Shown: positions 16,976 to 25,530 of the stretch, piece by piece
How positions within the stretch are numbered: position 1 is the first letter of the stretch
How the letters are laid out: the number at the start of each line of letters is the position of its first letter
NCBI RefSeq assembly: GCF_016861565.1
Contig: NZ_BOLK01000001.1
Span: forward strand, 186,001 to 250,000
Source of the DNA: Secundilactobacillus yichangensis
Lineage (GTDB): Bacteria > Bacillota > Bacilli > Lactobacillales > Lactobacillaceae
DNA: 64,000 nucleotides
Reading direction: 5' to 3'
Notes under the pieces: generated by a model
Seen by the model: only the letters and a program-made list of their open reading frames with translations
The model's database searches: none
Told to the model about the DNA's origin: nothing
Translations under genes and position numbers: made by a program

Positions 16976-17373
16976 TGAACTGTAAATCTCTGTAAGCCAT
17001 GTTCCGTACTTTATTAGATGTCAGGGACAGTCTAATAAAGCGGTAATCATCTATCTCAAGAGTAAAAACTCTTCCCCCACATTTAGTTCATTTCCAGATG
17101 TGAAGCTCCCCTACCATAGTTTGGGTTGCCCGCTCGAGGGGTTTACCAACGTTCCACCGTACCCGTTTCCAGATACGTCATCGTCGCTGTGGCACTTTTC
17201 AGGGATATTAACGCATAGCCGAAACCTTAGCGCGTTTTCCCGCCGTAACTTCTTACGAAGTCCCCCGGCTTATTTTTTCACCGAGCACGAACACTACAAG
17301 CATCTCAGCTTGTGCGAGCATGGACTTTCCTCAGCCGACATAAGCCGACCGCGATTACCCGAGATTTACAAGT
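16976..17373 (-). ncRNA. rnpB: RNase P RNA, bacterial type B
   Basis: The minus strand carries the conserved core of RNase P RNA: GAGGAAAGTCCATGCTCGCA near the 5' end, then AGTGCCACAG, AAACCCCTCGAGCG, GATAGATGATTACCG and the terminal ATGGCTTACAG. The 5' CTTGTAAATCTC and 3' GAGATTTACAG pair to close P1. Layout matches the Bacillus-type RNA. It is the ribozyme that removes 5' leaders from tRNA precursors. Ends are estimated from P1 pairing, to within a few bases. Confidence 0.93.
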
Positions 17374-17386
17374 TACTATCAAATTG

Positions 17387-17734
17387 TTAAAGACGGTGAG
17401 ATGCGTTAGCACCACTGTCTACTTGAGAACCGAAAACGTGACGTTCCAAGTTAGAGAGACGTTTCAAAATATCCATGTTAGTCACGTTAGTAGCTGGCTG
17501 ACTTGGCTGTGCGGTTGCAGTGCCGCCAACGGATAATTGCTTCGTCAATTCATCAACTTTTGCACGCAGACGTTCGTTCTCGTCTTGGAGGTGCTGATTT
17601 TCCTTCGTAAATGTTTCATAGTCCTTGATCACATTATCTAAAAAGCTGTCAACATCAGCAGGATCATAGCCCCGCATCTTCTGACGAAACTCTTTTTGAA
17701 GGATGTCTTTTGGATTATAATTAATGGTTGCCAT
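17387..17734 (-). CDS. gpsB: Cell division regulator GpsB
   Basis: A 115-residue DivIVA-like protein. The N-terminal membrane and partner-binding domain ([20 protein letters not shown], then [14 protein letters not shown]) is followed by a coiled coil, a Q/P/T-rich linker and a short C-terminal trimerising helix ([17 protein letters not shown]). GpsB shuttles between the division site and the side wall and coordinates peptidoglycan synthases such as PBP1A, whose gene is nearby at 19175-21499. The conserved order with ypsA and rnpB supports the assignment. Confidence 0.95.
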   Translation of the reverse strand: MATINYNPKDILQKEFRQKMRGYDPADVDSFLDNVIKDYETFTKENQHLQDENERLRAKVDELTKQLSVGGTATAQPSQPATNVTNMDILKRLSNLERHVFGSQVDSGANASHRL

Positions 17735-17787
17735 TTAAATACACCTCATCATTTATTCAACACCAACATTTAAGATGTTATCAAATT

Positions 17788-18357
17788 TTAGTTAGAATTG
17801 AAACCCTTATTTGAAATTTCTGCAAATTCATACGAAAATTCTTGCAATTGATCGAAATCAATCATCTGCAGAGGATAATCATGCTTATCCTGCCAATTAA
17901 CAATTGCATTATAATCGTACCTCGATTTGCCTTCGTTGTCTACATCGTATACTAAAATTGCGCCGTCCGTATGGCTCAGCATGAATTCTTGGTAATTTCT
18001 TAACTGTTGCGGCGAGGAATAATCGTGATTGCTGACGCTGGCCTGAAAATCGACCTGTGATAATAAGGTAGCTAACTTTGCCTGATTATCCGGTTTCCAT
18101 TTGCTGCCAAAATGAGTAAAAGGTGTCATCATAGCGACTTGCAGCTCTGGATAATCTTTTTTCAATTCTAAGCCAACCTGTGCTGCCCACTGTTCGATGC
18201 CCATTTGCCCGCCGGTAATCAACCAGGTTGTTCCATCATCAATAGCTTGAGTAATGATTTTCTTTAAAGCGTATTGCAAAACTAAAAATTTTGGTTCTTT
18301 TTCCGAGAAAACACCTAATTCATAGGCTCGATAACCGGTAATCCAAACCCGTTGCAT
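17788..18357 (-). CDS. YpsA-like DUF1273 (SLOG fold) protein
   Basis: A 189-residue protein starting MQRVWITGYRAYELGVF, with a nucleotide-binding SLOG/TIGR00732-like motif ITGGQMGIEQWAAQVGLEL near 58-76. The Bacillus relative YpsA influences cell division and lies beside gpsB, as here; its biochemical activity is not settled. ATG 18357 is selected for its AAGGAGGG site 6 bases upstream. Confidence 0.82.
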   Translation of the reverse strand: MQRVWITGYRAYELGVFSEKEPKFLVLQYALKKIITQAIDDGTTWLITGGQMGIEQWAAQVGLELKKDYPELQVAMMTPFTHFGSKWKPDNQAKLATLLSQVDFQASVSNHDYSSPQQLRNYQEFMLSHTDGAILVYDVDNEGKSRYDYNAIVNWQDKHDYPLQMIDFDQLQEFSYEFAEISNKGFNSN

Positions 18358-18476
18358 TCTTATCCCTCCTTTTTGTGGTATCATTTCAACCATGAGTGTT
18401 GTGTGAAAACTAATTTCTTACATAATACTTAAGTTAATAGTTTCATATTCCAGTTTTTATTCACGAAGCAACTTGG

Positions 18477-18482
18477 TATAAT
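18477..18482 (+). promoter_or_regulatory. Extended -10 promoter of recU-pbp1A
   Basis: TATAAT preceded by TGG (extended -10), with a weak TTTTTA at -35 spacing, 50 bases upstream of recU. Confidence 0.45.
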
Positions 18483-18532
18483 AACCGTAACTGGGTATGC
18501 ACTTTTTTTCAACATTTTACTATAGAAAAGAG

Positions 18533-19150
18533 ATGATCCAGCCAGTGACAATCCATTATCCTAATGGGACACAATACCAGCCGCAGCCAGCTAACCGCTC
18601 GATGCACCATAAAGCTTCATTGGTCAAGCATGGTGGCCGCGGGATGACGTTAGAACAGGAAATAAACGAGAGCAATCAGTATTACCTTGCTCACGATATT
18701 GCAGTTATTCACAAAAAGCCGACTCCTATTCAAATCGTCAAGGTAGATTATCCCAAACGCAGTGCCGCGGTGATTCGGGAAGCCTATTTCCGACAAGCCT
18801 CTACCACTGATTATAACGGAATTTATCGTGGCCGGTATATCGATTTTGATGCAAAAGAAACTAAGGAAACCACCCGTTTCCCGCTGGATAACTTTCATCA
18901 GCATCAAGTAGAGCACATGCGTAGTTGTTTAAAACAAGGCGGAATTTGTTTTGGGCTGATCAAATTTGTTACTTTTGACCAACTATATCTATTGAAAGCA
19001 ACTGATTTAATCAAATACTGGGATGCGCAGGAAAAAGCAGGTGGCCGAAAGTCGATTCCGCTAACTGCCTTTCAAAAACAAGCCATTCCGATCAAGTATT
19101 CGCTCAACCCCACCATCGCTTACCTTGATGCGGTTGATCAACTCATCTAA
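18533..19150 (+). CDS. recU: Holliday junction resolvase RecU
   Basis: A 205-residue RecU. It shares long blocks with the family: HYPNGTQY at the N-terminus, RGMTLEQEINESNQYYL, AVIHKKPTPIQIVKVDYPKR, TDYNGIYRGRYIDFDAKETK and GRKSIPLTA. It cuts four-way junctions in recombination and modulates RecA. In the metal-binding block the residue that is usually glutamate (DFEAK) is aspartate, a conservative change. ATG 18533 or GTG 18545 could be the start; neither has a strong ribosome binding site. It precedes the PBP1A gene by 24 bases, the conserved recU-ponA pair. Confidence 0.92.
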   Translation: MIQPVTIHYPNGTQYQPQPANRSMHHKASLVKHGGRGMTLEQEINESNQYYLAHDIAVIHKKPTPIQIVKVDYPKRSAAVIREAYFRQASTTDYNGIYRGRYIDFDAKETKETTRFPLDNFHQHQVEHMRSCLKQGGICFGLIKFVTFDQLYLLKATDLIKYWDAQEKAGGRKSIPLTAFQKQAIPIKYSLNPTIAYLDAVDQLI

Positions 19151-19174
19151 CGCCTTAACCAAAGGAGTCTATTT

Positions 19175-21499
19175 ATGTCAAGCAATCAATCTAATCCTCA
19201 GACGCGCTCGGAACTGCGAACGCAACGTGATCGCGGTCCCAAAGACCATCACACCCTATGGCGGATAATCAAGTGGGCAGTGGTACTATTTCTGGCTGCC
19301 ATTTTATTAGGTGCGGTAGTGTTTTTCTATTATGCACAGGGCGCACCCAGTATTTCACAGTCTGCGCTGGAAAGCGATACCTCAACGAAGGTATACGATT
19401 CTAACAACGACGTGATTTCTCGATTAGGTGCACAGAACCGTGATTACGTGAAGTCAAAGAATATTCCTGTAACACTGAAGTCGGCTGTGGTTTCCATTGA
19501 AGACCGTCGCTTTTACAAGAATCATGGTGTAGATCCGATTCGAATTGTCAGCGCGGCATTTCACAACCTTACGGGTTCCTCACTGGGGCTTCAAGGTGGT
19601 AGTACTTTGACCCAGCAGCTGGTTAAACTGTCAGTTTTCTCAACCGCTAAGTCGGATCAAACCTTAAAGCGGAAATCACAGGAAGCCTGGTTAGCTATCA
19701 AGGTTGACCAAAAGTACAGTAAGCAGCAGATCCTTGAATTTTACATTAATAAGGTCTACATGGGTAACGGTGTTTACGGGATGCAGACAGCTGCTCATTA
19801 TTACTACGGTAAATCGTTGTCGAAACTGAATTTGCAGGAATTGGCAATGTTAGCCGGTATGCCGCAAGGGCCGACCACCTATGATCCAATCCACCACCCG
19901 CAATACGCGAAATATCGTCGTGACCAAGTGCTGGATGCCATGGTTTCTAATAAGGAAATTACCCCTAATCAGGCGGCGGCTGCTAAAGCAACGAGTGTTC
20001 AAAGCGGTTTAGCTAAGACTCACCCGGTAAGTACAGTTAACTTAACCAATCAAAAATACATTGATTCGTACCTTAAAGAAGTTTATGCCGAGTTAAAGAG
20101 TGATGGCTATAACACCAACACAGACGGTTTGCGAGTTTACACCAACCTTAATATGTCAGCTCAAAAGCACCTTTACAGTATTGCTAACAGCAACAATTAC
20201 GTGGCTTATCCAAGCAACAAGTTCCAGATGGGCGCCACGATGGTTGATCCGCATAACGGTCAAGTAGTCGCCATGCTGGGCGGCCGTAAAACCGGCAACG
20301 TTACCTTCGGCCTTAACCGAGCTGTTCAGACCGATCGTTCCAGTGGATCGACAGCTAAGCCAATTGCCGATTATGGTCCCGCAATTCAGTATTTGAAGTA
20401 CCCAACCTATCAGCCAGTACAGGATACGCAGTACTACTATCCTGGTTCAAACCGAGAGCTAAACGACTTTGATAACCGTCATGAAGGCACCATCACCATG
20501 CGTAAAGCGCTGGTTGAATCACGGAACATTCCGGCGGTCAGAACTTTAGACGCCGTTGGTATCAACCGTGCCACCAACTTCTTAGGTAACCTTGGAATGA
20601 CCTTTAAAGATAAATTAACGCTTCAAAACGGGATTGGACTGTACATTTCTACCGAACAGGAAGCTGCTGCATACGCTGCGTTCGCTAACGGTGGGACGTA
20701 CTACAAACCGCATTTGCTCAATCGGGTGGTTACGGCCGATGGCAAGTCGCATTCCTACAATGTTAAAGGAACCCGTGCAATGTCACCAGCTACCGCCTTT
20801 ATGATCACCGATATGTTAAAGGGAGTCATGACCAGTTCCAACGGTTCTGGTACGGCAGCCAACATTTCGGGACTGTATCAAGCTGGTAAAACTGGTACCA
20901 CCGCCTACCCTGATGATTATGCTTCTTCTGTGCCGGGTGACGCGGCTATGGATTCCTGGTTTACTGGGTACACGAAGAATTACTCACTTTCTATTTGGAC
21001 CGGTTATGATAAGCAATTCCAGCCTGGACATTATATTCCTGAAGCACAGACGAGAATCGCTCAAGAAATTTATCGTTCCGAGATGGGTTACGTTCAGCAA
21101 AATGCAAGCAACACTAACTGGACCGCCCCATCAGACGTTGTTGCTACCAAACGCAACGGCACCACTGAGTACTACGTTGCCGGTTATCCTGGTGATGCGT
21201 CAACGGCTACGAATGATGGTAATAGCAGCAGTACTAATACTAATGATTCGACTGGCAATAACCAAGCGAATACTAATACTACGCAACGGCCTTCTAGTTC
21301 AAGCGAACGCTCGAGTACCTCCACGGAACAGCGTCCTAGTGGCGGTAATGGTAACGGTGGCAACGGCAATGATAACGATAATGACACCCAAAATACCAAC
21401 TCAGCCTCTAATGAAAGTAGTCAAAATAATAACACAAATAACAATGCCAACACTAATTCTGGGAGAGCCAACTCGCCTTCAACAAAAGCGAGTCAGTGA
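19175..21499 (+). CDS. Class A penicillin-binding protein PBP1A
   Basis: A 774-residue bifunctional peptidoglycan synthase. A short cytoplasmic N-terminus and one membrane anchor (about 30-52, VVLFLAAILLGAVVFFYY) are followed by a GT51 transglycosylase domain (SIEDRRFYKNHG near 110, GGSTLTQQLVKL near 145) and a transpeptidase domain with SxxK (SGSTAKP, about 390), SRN (about 449) and KTGT (about 571). The last 120 residues are a low-complexity Asn/Ser/Thr/Gly tail outside the membrane. AAGGAG lies 9 bases before the ATG. It follows recU in the same operon. Confidence 0.95.
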   Translation: MSSNQSNPQTRSELRTQRDRGPKDHHTLWRIIKWAVVLFLAAILLGAVVFFYYAQGAPSISQSALESDTSTKVYDSNNDVISRLGAQNRDYVKSKNIPVTLKSAVVSIEDRRFYKNHGVDPIRIVSAAFHNLTGSSLGLQGGSTLTQQLVKLSVFSTAKSDQTLKRKSQEAWLAIKVDQKYSKQQILEFYINKVYMGNGVYGMQTAAHYYYGKSLSKLNLQELAMLAGMPQGPTTYDPIHHPQYAKYRRDQVLDAMVSNKEITPNQAAAAKATSVQSGLAKTHPVSTVNLTNQKYIDSYLKEVYAELKSDGYNTNTDGLRVYTNLNMSAQKHLYSIANSNNYVAYPSNKFQMGATMVDPHNGQVVAMLGGRKTGNVTFGLNRAVQTDRSSGSTAKPIADYGPAIQYLKYPTYQPVQDTQYYYPGSNRELNDFDNRHEGTITMRKALVESRNIPAVRTLDAVGINRATNFLGNLGMTFKDKLTLQNGIGLYISTEQEAAAYAAFANGGTYYKPHLLNRVVTADGKSHSYNVKGTRAMSPATAFMITDMLKGVMTSSNGSGTAANISGLYQAGKTGTTAYPDDYASSVPGDAAMDSWFTGYTKNYSLSIWTGYDKQFQPGHYIPEAQTRIAQEIYRSEMGYVQQNASNTNWTAPSDVVATKRNGTTEYYVAGYPGDASTATNDGNSSSTNTNDSTGNNQANTNTTQRPSSSSERSSTSTEQRPSGGNGNGGNGNDNDNDTQNTNSASNESSQNNNTNNNANTNSGRANSPSTKASQ

Positions 21500-21521
21500 T
21501 CACGACTTAGGATGTGCATAG

Positions 21522-21566
21522 CAAAAAGCCTGATATCAGTATTTTTACTGATATCAGGCTTTTTGT
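21522..21566. terminator. Bidirectional terminator between pbp1A and dnaD
   Basis: A perfect 18-bp stem (AAAAGCCTGATATCAGTA with TACTGATATCAGGCTTTT) flanked by A and T runs, between convergent genes. Confidence 0.9.
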
Positions 21567-21593
21567 TACGTTCAATTCGGTGAAAAATAACAC

Positions 21594-22319
21594 TTATTTC
21601 TTTGGTTTCTCGCCAATCTTGAAAATTGGAATATCAGGGAGATGATTTTGCTTCTTATTTCCCTTATTAGCTCTATTTGAACTTGTAGCCGTCTGAGACT
21701 GCTGACGGTGCTCTCGTTCCTGCTGAACCTGTTCAGGGGTTGTCAGGTGCTTTTTTTGCCAGTTAAGGAGGATTCGGTCCATATACTTCAAGTTATAAAC
21801 TTGATTGAGGACCGCTTCTTTCAGTGCTAGCCGAATGACCCCTACTTGATAGTGGTCTTCATCTAGCCACTGGGAAATCATTTCTAGTTCGATGGGTGAT
21901 AATGGGCGGCCAAATTCGGTTTCAATCTGGTTAAAAATCGTTTCACGGTCATTATTAACCTGACTTGTGACCGTTTCGGTCTGAGCCTTTTTGACGTACT
22001 GAGCTAGTTTTTCGTACAGTAAGGTAAAATCATACGAGTCCCGTGCTAGCTGGCCAGGTTGCTGGACAGTGTCGATCTGCATCAACCGTTTGCCAATCAT
22101 TGTGTGCAGTTCCTGAAAAATCTGATTGTCAGTCAAACCAACTGCCTTAGCAATGGTTTCGGTTTGAGGAAAACTAATACCGCGATCATTATAACTTTTA
22201 ATTTGCAGATAAATGAGGAATTCTGTATTACTCATCCCCAGCTCCCGGTAGTGTTCCAGAAGCAATGTCGCAATGGTGGTCTGACCTGATTTAATTAAGG
22301 CATTCGCAAATGCGTCCAT
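21594..22319 (-). CDS. dnaD: DNA replication protein DnaD
   Basis: A 241-residue DnaD: an N-terminal winged-helix oligomerisation domain (about 1-100) and the C-terminal DnaD/DnaB2 domain (ETEFGRPLSPIELEMISQWL to YMDRILLNWQKK, about 130-200), then a polar tail ending in IPIFKIGEKPKK. DnaD joins DnaA and DnaB in loading the helicase at the origin and at restart forks. ATG 22319 has GGAGGG 6 bases upstream; an upstream extension would cover an intergenic hairpin. The nth gene that normally follows it is absent here. Confidence 0.93.
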   Translation of the reverse strand: MDAFANALIKSGQTTIATLLLEHYRELGMSNTEFLIYLQIKSYNDRGISFPQTETIAKAVGLTDNQIFQELHTMIGKRLMQIDTVQQPGQLARDSYDFTLLYEKLAQYVKKAQTETVTSQVNNDRETIFNQIETEFGRPLSPIELEMISQWLDEDHYQVGVIRLALKEAVLNQVYNLKYMDRILLNWQKKHLTTPEQVQQEREHRQQSQTATSSNRANKGNKKQNHLPDIPIFKIGEKPKK

Positions 22320-22439
22320 ATGATGCCCTCCAATCATGTGATGCGCTTCAAACGTGAAGAAACTCCCCCATCGCACCAATCGAGTTAGGCTCAGGAGAAG
22401 TTTCTGCTTTGGAAATAATTGTCAATCGTTGTTTGTTGT

Positions 22440-23735
22440 TTATGGGTAGATCCGGTTTAACAGACGTGGGAACGGAATTGCTTCCCGAACATGGTCTTCA
22501 CCGGTAATCCAAGTGATGGCCCGTTCAAGTCCGAGACCAAACCCAGAGTGCGGTACGCTGCCGTACTTCCGTAAGTCTAAGTACCAACCGTATTCCTTAG
22601 GATCCAAACCGGATTTGATGATTTGGTTGTAAAGGTAATCGTAGTCGGTCGCTCTTTCGGAACCACCAATAATTTCACCGTAACCTTCTGGTGCTAATAA
22701 GTCAGCACAGATAACAACGTCTTTGCGCGTTGGGTGTTCCTTCATGTAGAAGGCCTTGATGGCTTTTGGATAATTCAGAACGAACACTGGCTGCTTGAAT
22801 TGATCAGCTAAGAAGGTTTCTTCTGGTGAACCGAAGTCAACCCCCCAGTCCACGTCAAAACCGTTTTGCTTAAGCATTTCAACGGCTTCATCATAGCTGA
22901 TTCGTGGGTAAGGCAGCTGGGTATATTGCTTTAATGTATCGATATCGCGACCCAGTGTTTCCAAAGCGTCCTTACAGTGATCGATGACATTTTGAACCAA
23001 GAAGGCAATGTAGTGTTCCTGAATCTCCAAACTTTGTTCTTGGTGCATGAAAGCCATTTCGGGTTCAATCATCCAAAATTCGATCAAGTGACGACGAGTT
23101 TTCGACTTTTCAGCCCGGAAAGTTGGTCCAAATGAAAAGACCTTATCAAAAGCCATTGCACCAGCTTCTTCGTATAACTGACCAGATTGTGATAAATAGG
23201 CATCACGGTCAAAGTATTCCGTATGGAACAAATCAGTCGTACCTTCAGGTGCGCTACCGGTTAGGATTGGTGCGTCAATTTTAACGAAGCCTTCCTTATT
23301 GAAAAATTCGTACGTTGCGCGAATCACTTCGTTACGAATGACCATCGTTGCGTGAGGACGTGATGAACGTAGCCAGAGATGGCGGTGATCCAACAAAAAG
23401 TCGATCCCGTGATCCTTTGGCGTGATCGGGTAGTCTTCACTTTCACCGATCACGTCAATGGTTTCCACAGCAATTTCGTAACCAAACTTAGAACGACTGT
23501 CCTCGTGAATCACACCGGTGATCCACATACTGGTTTCTTGCCGGAGTTCCTTTGCAAGCTCAAAGGTTTCTTCTGAAACGTTATTCTTTAACACAACGCC
23601 TTGGAAAAAGGCGGTTCCGTCCCGTAACTGCAGGAAGGAAATTTTCCCGCTAGAACGTTTGTTAGTTAGCCAAACACCAATTTTGACTTTTTCGTCAACG
23701 TGGTCTTTGGCGTTAATGATGTTAATCTGTTGCAC
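22440..23735 (-). CDS. asnS: Asparaginyl-tRNA synthetase
   Basis: A 431-residue class IIb synthetase. An N-terminal OB-fold for the anticodon ([20 protein letters not shown]) precedes the catalytic core with motif 2 ([20 protein letters not shown]) and motif 3 ([15 protein letters not shown]). It charges tRNA-Asn directly with asparagine. No T-box lies upstream, since only 21 bases separate it from aspB. Order tseB-aspB-asnS-dnaD is the standard Firmicutes one. Confidence 0.97.
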   Translation of the reverse strand: MQQINIINAKDHVDEKVKIGVWLTNKRSSGKISFLQLRDGTAFFQGVVLKNNVSEETFELAKELRQETSMWITGVIHEDSRSKFGYEIAVETIDVIGESEDYPITPKDHGIDFLLDHRHLWLRSSRPHATMVIRNEVIRATYEFFNKEGFVKIDAPILTGSAPEGTTDLFHTEYFDRDAYLSQSGQLYEEAGAMAFDKVFSFGPTFRAEKSKTRRHLIEFWMIEPEMAFMHQEQSLEIQEHYIAFLVQNVIDHCKDALETLGRDIDTLKQYTQLPYPRISYDEAVEMLKQNGFDVDWGVDFGSPEETFLADQFKQPVFVLNYPKAIKAFYMKEHPTRKDVVICADLLAPEGYGEIIGGSERATDYDYLYNQIIKSGLDPKEYGWYLDLRKYGSVPHSGFGLGLERAITWITGEDHVREAIPFPRLLNRIYP

Positions 23736-23756
23736 AATGTAACCCCCAATGAATAA

Positions 23757-24944
23757 TTAGTCTTTAAATTGTACCATGAAAGCCTTGATTCTAGCCATAG
23801 CCTTTTTCAGTGAATCTAAATCAGTCGCGTAACTAATACGTACGTGGTTCTGAACACCAAAGGCGGAGCCGTCTACTAAAGCGACGTGTGCTTCGGTTAA
23901 TAACCGGCTCACCAATTCACCTGCAGTTGGGATACCGCTAATTTTTAATGCTTCACTGATATCTGGGAACAGGTAAAAGGCGCCCTGCGGTTTAACTTTT
24001 AGTGCAAATCCAGGAATATCATTTAACAGCGGATAAACGGTGTTAAGTCGGTCTTCAAACGCTTTACGCATCACCTCAACCTGGCTTTGATCACCGGTAA
24101 AAGCTTCTAAAAGTGCGTACTGACTGACAGCTGTCGGGTTACCAGTAGCGTGTGACAGGAATGCTGAGATCTTACTGATCAGCTGAGCATCCGCCACAAC
24201 GTAACCCATTCGCCAGCCGGTCATAGAGTAGGTTTTACTTCCACCGGAAATAATAATGATTCGTGGGTCCAGTTCATCGGATAACTGGGCAATCGAGGTG
24301 AAATCAGCGCCGTTATAGACCAGCTGTCCGTAAATATCATCTGTAACAACCATAATGTTATGTTTTTGAGTCCAGTCATTCAATGCGGTCAATTCTGACT
24401 GGTCATAAATCACACCAGTTGGATTTTCAGGGCTGTTCAGCACAAAAGCCACTGTTTTATCGGTTAATTTAGCTTCTAAATCTGCCGGTGTTGCTTTGAA
24501 ACTATCACCGACCGGCACTGATACGGGCACGCCGCCAGCCAGTTTGATCTGTTCAGAATAGCTGACCCAGTATGGTTCCGGCAGCAAAACTTCGTCACCA
24601 GGATCCAGAATCGCCTGGAACGTACTGTAAAGTGCCATTTTAGCACCAGTTGTAATGGCGACATTTTGAGCTGTCAGGCCTTGCAGCCCATAGTCTTCAA
24701 CGGTTCGCTTAGCAACTGCTGTCCGTAATTGCGGAATGCCGGCAGCGGGTGTATAGAAACTGGCCTTACCCGCTTTAATAGCAGCAATAGCTGCATTTTC
24801 AATGTTCTTAGGCGTTTCAAAGTCCGGTTCACCAATTCCAAGGTTAATCACATCAATCCCGTCAGCAATCATCTGTTTCGCCTGAGCGGAAACTTTCATG
24901 GTAGCTGATGGCTGAAGCTGTTGTGCACGCTGAGAAATCTTCAA
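23757..24944 (-). CDS. aspB: PLP-dependent aspartate aminotransferase
   Basis: A 395-residue fold-type I aminotransferase of subgroup I-gamma. The PLP lysine lies in SGGSKTYSMTGWRMGY near 236, and the substrate-carboxylate arginine is in NHVRISYA near the C-terminus. It interconverts aspartate and oxaloacetate with glutamate and 2-oxoglutarate. Located between tseB and asnS as in Bacillus, which supports the aspB assignment over other aminotransferases of the family. Confidence 0.9.
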   Translation of the reverse strand: MKISQRAQQLQPSATMKVSAQAKQMIADGIDVINLGIGEPDFETPKNIENAAIAAIKAGKASFYTPAAGIPQLRTAVAKRTVEDYGLQGLTAQNVAITTGAKMALYSTFQAILDPGDEVLLPEPYWVSYSEQIKLAGGVPVSVPVGDSFKATPADLEAKLTDKTVAFVLNSPENPTGVIYDQSELTALNDWTQKHNIMVVTDDIYGQLVYNGADFTSIAQLSDELDPRIIIISGGSKTYSMTGWRMGYVVADAQLISKISAFLSHATGNPTAVSQYALLEAFTGDQSQVEVMRKAFEDRLNTVYPLLNDIPGFALKVKPQGAFYLFPDISEALKISGIPTAGELVSRLLTEAHVALVDGSAFGVQNHVRISYATDLDSLKKAMARIKAFMVQFKD

Positions 24945-24970
24945 TAGAATGGCCTCCTAGAGTAGAATAA

Positions 24971-25477
24971 CTAGATATTTTCGATTGCTTGTAATACTTT
25001 GCCAGATTTAAAGCTTAGAGTTTCATAACATAGCTGACCCTTTTGATTCATATAGCTGACTACCCAGGCAGGATGGCCGTTAAACACGCTTAGAGCAGCT
25101 GAAATCACCTTTTTAGGGTTGTGTTTCGACCAGATCCGGCCGAGTGCCTGATCGCGGGTCATCCCGTTTGACTGCTGTAAAACCCTGACGTTGCCGCCCT
25201 TTTGGGGAACGATGATGTACACCGACTGATTTTGATTATTTTTACCGGCCACTGTGTAATAAGTCTGATTCAGATTGGTCCAGTAAAAGCCGTCAGTTGT
25301 TTTGAGACCGGCATATTTTTTGGCAATTTGTACTGATTGCGCTTTAGCTTTAGATACTGGAGAGGTTGCATGGTGAATTCCTCCAAAAATAATCAATAGC
25401 AAAACCACGACAATGCCGAGCACGGTCAGCCAAACGCGATTACTCAGATGCTGCCGGCTTGCATGTTCCCTTCTCAT
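24971..25477 (-). CDS. TseB/YpmB-like membrane-anchored protein
   Basis: A 168-residue protein with one N-terminal membrane helix (WLTVLGIVVVLLLIIFGGI, about 17-35) and an extracytoplasmic domain of two PepSY-like repeats (DUF5590). The Bacillus counterpart YpmB/TseB interacts with a penicillin-binding protein in cell elongation. The position between dinG and aspB is conserved. ATG 25477 or a GTG four codons upstream may be the start. Confidence 0.8.
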   Translation of the reverse strand: MRREHASRQHLSNRVWLTVLGIVVVLLLIIFGGIHHATSPVSKAKAQSVQIAKKYAGLKTTDGFYWTNLNQTYYTVAGKNNQNQSVYIIVPQKGGNVRVLQQSNGMTRDQALGRIWSKHNPKKVISAALSVFNGHPAWVVSYMNQKGQLCYETLSFKSGKVLQAIENI

Positions 25478-25530
25478 GTTCTTTAACACGCCTTCTTTCA
25501 GTTGTTACTGCCCATCATTATATCAAAATC

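Noticed and set aside
17100-17536. Plus-strand open frames across rnpB and gpsB
   Set aside because: They are antisense to the RNase P RNA and to gpsB, with no ribosome binding site.
22320-22439. Hairpin between asnS and dnaD considered as a terminator or T-box
   Set aside because: Arms like AGAAACTTCTCC and GGGGGAGTTTCT pair, but there is no T run and no T-box sequence; it may only tune read-through.
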